A stretch of 64,000 bases of DNA from Paenibacillus eucommiae. Its GTDB lineage: Bacteria; Bacillota; Bacilli; Paenibacillales; NBRC-103111. Position numbers and translations under genes: made by a program. Location of the stretch: contig NZ_JAGGLB010000014.1 in NCBI RefSeq assembly GCF_017874215.1, positions 124,001 to 188,000 on the forward strand, written 5' to 3'. The notes beneath the pieces are model-generated. The model saw nothing but the letters and a program-made list of their open reading frames with translations, searched no databases and was not told the origin of the DNA. Below, one piece after another: positions 61,019-64,000 of this stretch. How positions within the stretch are numbered: the stretch's first letter is position 1; each line of letters starts with the position of its first letter.

Positions 61019-62488
61019 CTATTGAAAAACGGGACCTTTAATACCATCTTCAATCATGGATTTGCCCGGCTGCTTAGCGCCAGATTGACCCTTCTCTACA
61101 GGTCCGTTATTGGTGGCAATAAGGACCGGCTCCGGCGAGTAGCGGTCTTTGGATATAAGCTCTTTCTTGATGACTGCTCCGTTTTCTTTGGTAATCCGGT
61201 AAGTTTCGACGACGTAGCCAGCTTTCCCTTTCATAAGCTTCTGGCTGGAGCCGCGTTTCAGTGCAGCATTATGCACATATTGAACCGGAGGCTGAAGGGT
61301 CTCTATAATTTTGGACTCAACGTCATAGGTTACTGCTGCAGGAATATCGCCAAAAAGCTTTACAGTCAGCTGTCTATCAGTAGTCTGTGTTCTAATAAGC
61401 AGGTACTTGCCTGTATTGTTGCGAAATTTAAAATTTATATAGCCATCTGCAAAAGTAGCGTCTTGACCCAGTGGCGCATAGCTGATTGGCAGAGAATGAT
61501 TCCGTCGTTCTACAACCTCCAGACCTACCCGCAGTATTGCGTTGTATAAGGTTGTTGAAACCTGGCAGATCCCTCCCCCAATTCCGGGGGCCAGCTTGCC
61601 ATTCACAATCACAGGTGCTTCCTGGTAGCCGAACTTGGCCTCGGTTTGTTTGATGAGTGCGGCATAGTCAAAAATATCTCCGGGCTTCAAAAGCATATCC
61701 TGAAGAGAAGCCGCGGTAGAGCGGATATTATGAATCCGGCCAGCACCACTGGCAGGGAATACGGTCGAGAACTCCGTGATTTTGCGGGCAATGCCTTGTT
61801 CCTTGAGTGAGTTGGCTGTAACTGGTGGAGGCTCTTCATACAACGTGAGCTGGATCAGTAAAGGCAAGTCAGCTTCTGTTAAAGTTCCAACTTGCGGTAC
61901 AAGCGCCTCCAGCTTCTTTTGAAGCTCCTGGATATGGATCCGCTGGGCATTGTGCTCTGGGACATAGAGGATACTGTCATTGTCTAAAATAACACGCTTC
62001 GCTTGAACCGGCTCGTTCTTATAAACCTCCTGCCAGTTCTGTTTGATTGCTGCTGACAGAGCCTCGGTATTGATTGAATTGGCCAAATCATAGCTGTCTT
62101 TTCTCATCTTCCATCTGGCTGCTGCCCGGCTTACGATTGAACCCTGCTTCAAAGGCGCCAGCTTCGCTTCCAGCTCGTTTGCCTTATTGACCAGCCCGAG
62201 CTCGCCAAGAGGAAGCTGTTTGTTCGCCACTGCATCAGAGGGGGATCGAAGCAGCACCTGCCGCTGACGCAGGAGCTCAAGCTGCTGCTGCCACTGCCGA
62301 TCAAATTCAGCGTAAGGCATACCGCCAACCGGCCAGCCAGAAATAGTAAAGCCAGCGGGCAGTTTTTGCTGCGAGCCATACACATAAAGTGTGCCAGCCG
62401 CTGCTATCAGGATAAGAGCTATAATAATGAGTCCTGCGATGAGGCCTTTTATTGGCGTAAGCTTATTGAAGCTCAAAGTGAATCTCAT
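61019..62488 (-). CDS. VanW family protein with N-terminal membrane anchor
   Basis: One N-terminal membrane segment (LIAGLIIIALILIAAAGTLYVYG) and an extracellular part. Residues about 55-235 form a YoaR-like peptidoglycan-binding_4 type region. The VanW domain follows (about 270-395) with GIGGGICQVSTTLYNAIL, VVERRNHSLPISYAPLGQDA and the ILRTQT-like LLIRTQTTDR end. VanW is of undefined role, linked to glycopeptide-resistance loci and walls. ATG 62488 has RBS AAGGAG. 489 residues. Confidence 0.88.
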   Translation of the reverse strand: MRFTLSFNKLTPIKGLIAGLIIIALILIAAAGTLYVYGSQQKLPAGFTISGWPVGGMPYAEFDRQWQQQLELLRQRQVLLRSPSDAVANKQLPLGELGLVNKANELEAKLAPLKQGSIVSRAAARWKMRKDSYDLANSINTEALSAAIKQNWQEVYKNEPVQAKRVILDNDSILYVPEHNAQRIHIQELQKKLEALVPQVGTLTEADLPLLIQLTLYEEPPPVTANSLKEQGIARKITEFSTVFPASGAGRIHNIRSTAASLQDMLLKPGDIFDYAALIKQTEAKFGYQEAPVIVNGKLAPGIGGGICQVSTTLYNAILRVGLEVVERRNHSLPISYAPLGQDATFADGYINFKFRNNTGKYLLIRTQTTDRQLTVKLFGDIPAAVTYDVESKIIETLQPPVQYVHNAALKRGSSQKLMKGKAGYVVETYRITKENGAVIKKELISKDRYSPEPVLIATNNGPVEKGQSGAKQPGKSMIEDGIKGPVFQ

Positions 62489-62615
62489 AGGGGAATCTCC
62501 TTACATACAAAGAGGTCAGGCGTAGACCATTCAGAATGCCTGTACTTCTATGTGTATCTAATCTAGTAAACAAATATGACTAATCCAGTTGGGTTGGGGT
62601 ATTCTGCAAAAAAGA

Positions 62616-62624
62616 TGATATAAT
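62616..62624 (+). promoter_or_regulatory. Extended -10 promoter of ftsEX
   Basis: TGATATAAT (62616-62624) is an extended -10; TTGGGG (62594-62599) 19 bases upstream is a weak -35. The leader would be about 90 bases. Confidence 0.6.
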
Positions 62625-62717
62625 GAGAGAAGTTGCTGAAAATTATGGCTTTGTAAAGGATTTTAAGTGTTTGTGTCGAACTACTAATAGCTATCTATAA
62701 ACTTAGGATGTGATATT

Positions 62718-63404
62718 GTGATCGAAATGCAGGACGTATGGAAGACATATCCCAACGGCACGCACGCATTGCGCGGAGTCAGCGTTAAAGTGAATCGTAA
62801 TGAATTTGTGTACGTTGTTGGTCCTTCCGGCGCCGGTAAGTCTACTTTTATGAAGCTTATGTACAGGGAAGAGCGTCCAACCAAAGGGCATATTTTTGTA
62901 AACGGATTTAACCTGGAAAAGTTAAAGCAGCGAAAGATTCCATATGTTCGCCGAAATATAGGTGTTATTTTTCAAGATTTCAGACTTCTTCCCAAACTTA
63001 CTATATTTGAAAATGTTGCTTTCGCTATGGAAGTCATTGAATCTCCGAAGAAGCATATCAAAAAGCGTACTTTGGAGGTTTTGGAGCTCGTCCGGCTGCG
63101 TGATAAGGCAAGCTCACTGCCATCACAGCTCTCTGGAGGCGAGCAGCAGCGTGTTGCTATCGCCCGGGCCATCGTCAATAATCCTGCGGTGATCATTGCT
63201 GATGAGCCAACAGGCAACCTGGACCCTGAGACGTCATGGGGGATCATGAAGCTGATGGAGGAGATTAACTTTCGCGGGACAACGATTGTCATGGCCACAC
63301 ACAATAAGGAGATCGTTAACACGATGCGCAAGCGCGTTATCGCTGTAGAACAAGGCGTTATCGCTCGTGACGAGATCCGGGGGGAATACGGCTATGAAGA
63401 TTAG
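62718..63404 (+). CDS. ftsE: Cell-division ABC transporter ATP-binding protein FtsE
   Basis: FtsE pairs with FtsX to control peptidoglycan hydrolases at division or the side wall. Walker A GPSGAGKSTFMK (about residue 36), ABC signature LSGGEQQRVAIARA (about 137) and Walker B VIIADEPTGNLDP (about 157) are present. GTG 62718 follows AGGATG; ATG 62727 is an alternative. 228 residues. Confidence 0.96.
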   Translation: MIEMQDVWKTYPNGTHALRGVSVKVNRNEFVYVVGPSGAGKSTFMKLMYREERPTKGHIFVNGFNLEKLKQRKIPYVRRNIGVIFQDFRLLPKLTIFENVAFAMEVIESPKKHIKKRTLEVLELVRLRDKASSLPSQLSGGEQQRVAIARAIVNNPAVIIADEPTGNLDPETSWGIMKLMEEINFRGTTIVMATHNKEIVNTMRKRVIAVEQGVIARDEIRGEYGYED

Positions 63405-64000
63405 TACAAGCTTGCGCCATGTGCGTGAGGGCTCCAAGAATGTAATCCGTAACGGTTGGATGACTTTCGCTTCGGTAAGCTCCATCGCCATTTCTTTGTT
63501 CATTCTGGGCGTGTTTCTCCTTTTAACCTTAAACGTCAACTATATCGTCGATCAAATTGAAAGACAGGTTGAGATTCGCGTCTATTTGGAGGTTAACACC
63601 CCACAAGAGCAGATTGATACGCTCAACGCAGAGATGCAGGCAATTCCGCAAATTAAATCCGTGTTGTTTGTATCCAAGGAAGAGGGATTAGTTTATTTGA
63701 GGGAAAAGCTTGGGGAAAGCGGCAAGGACCTTCTGGACGGTTTTGAAGGAGAAGAAAATCCGCTTAACGATTCATTTACGATTGAAGTTGATGATCCCAA
63801 GGTTGTTGCTACTGTAGCTGACCAGATCAGCAAGCTTAATGAAGGTAAAGATCCACAGCCAATTTACAAAGTTAACTATGGAAAAGGTACAGTAGAGACG
63901 ATGTTCAAAGTAACGGAGATAGCCCGTTATATTGGTTTTGGTATTGTCGTTCTGCTTTCTTTAACCGCAGTATTTCTGATTGCGAATACGATCAAGGTAA
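63394..64000 (+). CDS. ftsX: Cell-division protein FtsX, 5' part (cut by window end)
   Basis: ATG 63394 lies inside the last codons of ftsE (11-base overlap). The product begins MKISTSLRHVREGSKNVIRNGW, with membrane segment 1 at about 25-48 and an extracellular domain to about 170 (VEIRVYLEVNTPQEQID; LGESGKDLLDGFEGEENPLNDSF), then segment 2 (IGFGIVVLLSLTAVFLIAN). The first 202 codons are visible; the rest is beyond the window. Confidence 0.95.
   Translation, partial: MKISTSLRHVREGSKNVIRNGWMTFASVSSIAISLFILGVFLLLTLNVNYIVDQIERQVEIRVYLEVNTPQEQIDTLNAEMQAIPQIKSVLFVSKEEGLVYLREKLGESGKDLLDGFEGEENPLNDSFTIEVDDPKVVATVADQISKLNEGKDPQPIYKVNYGKGTVETMFKVTEIARYIGFGIVVLLSLTAVFLIANTIKV

Overview
The window looks like a chromosomal segment of a spore-forming, flagellated, S-layer-bearing Gram-positive bacterium, most likely Paenibacillus or a close relative. 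The grounds are a DegS/DegU-ComF-flagellar-SecA-PrfB gene order resembling Bacillus, an alpha/beta small acid-soluble spore protein, and a csaB-tagA-tagO-SLH-protein group like the Paenibacillus secondary cell wall polymer (SCWP) loci. No phage, insertion sequence with transposase, CRISPR array, tRNA or rRNA was seen.

Layout. 0-3 kb: lipid genes (CDP-alcohol phosphatidyltransferase, fabZ) and a phosphohexomutase. 2.9-17 kb: cell-surface region with DUF5693 membrane protein, csaB (SCWP pyruvylation), tagA, tagO, a 1295-residue secreted protein with C-terminal SLH domains, and the major S-layer protein with N-terminal SLH domains. 17-23 kb: SASP, small secreted proteins, metK, and a secreted phosphodiester glycosidase. 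23-29 kb: degS-degU, a small glycosyltransferase-like gene, comFA, comFC. 28.7-42.8 kb: late flagellar genes yvyF-flgM-flgN-flgK-flgL-DUF6470-fliW-csrA-hag, two small genes, a FliB-type flagellin methylase, then flaG-fliD-fliS-fliT. 42.8-48 kb: an intergenic DnaA-box cluster, cold-shock gene, hpf, secA, prfB (with its programmed frameshift). 48-57.4 kb: yitT and a complete arginine operon argCJBDFGH. 57.5-62.5 kb: a hypothetical gene, a 1.1-kb repeat-rich non-coding stretch, then minus-strand HAAS/DUF4097 and VanW genes. 62.7-64 kb: ftsE and the start of ftsX (cut by the window end).

How it works together. TagO and TagA start the SCWP on undecaprenyl phosphate, CsaB adds pyruvate ketals, and the SLH domains of the two large surface proteins bind the pyruvylated polymer. 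The flagellar block carries a full FliW-CsrA-Hag control module: a CsrA-type GGA hairpin and a GGA-containing Shine-Dalgarno precede hag. FlgM restrains SigD until the hook is finished.

Most notable: (1) a consensus-like SigD promoter (TAAA-N16-GCCGATAT) in front of the C-terminal-SLH surface protein, linking it to the motility regulon; (2) five perfect or near-perfect DnaA boxes beside an AT-rich tract between fliT and the cold-shock gene; (3) a dispersed repeat family with three copies here, one interrupted by a 105-bp MITE-like element with an 8-bp target duplication, the empty site being visible in another copy; (4) an array of four TTAACGATG hairpins; (5) tandem in-frame translation starts for the S-layer protein; (6) a 1056-residue flagellin with a repeated insert, next to a flagellin methylase gene; (7) in-frame low-complexity insertions in csaB and comFA. 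All functional calls rest on reading motifs by eye, without database searches.
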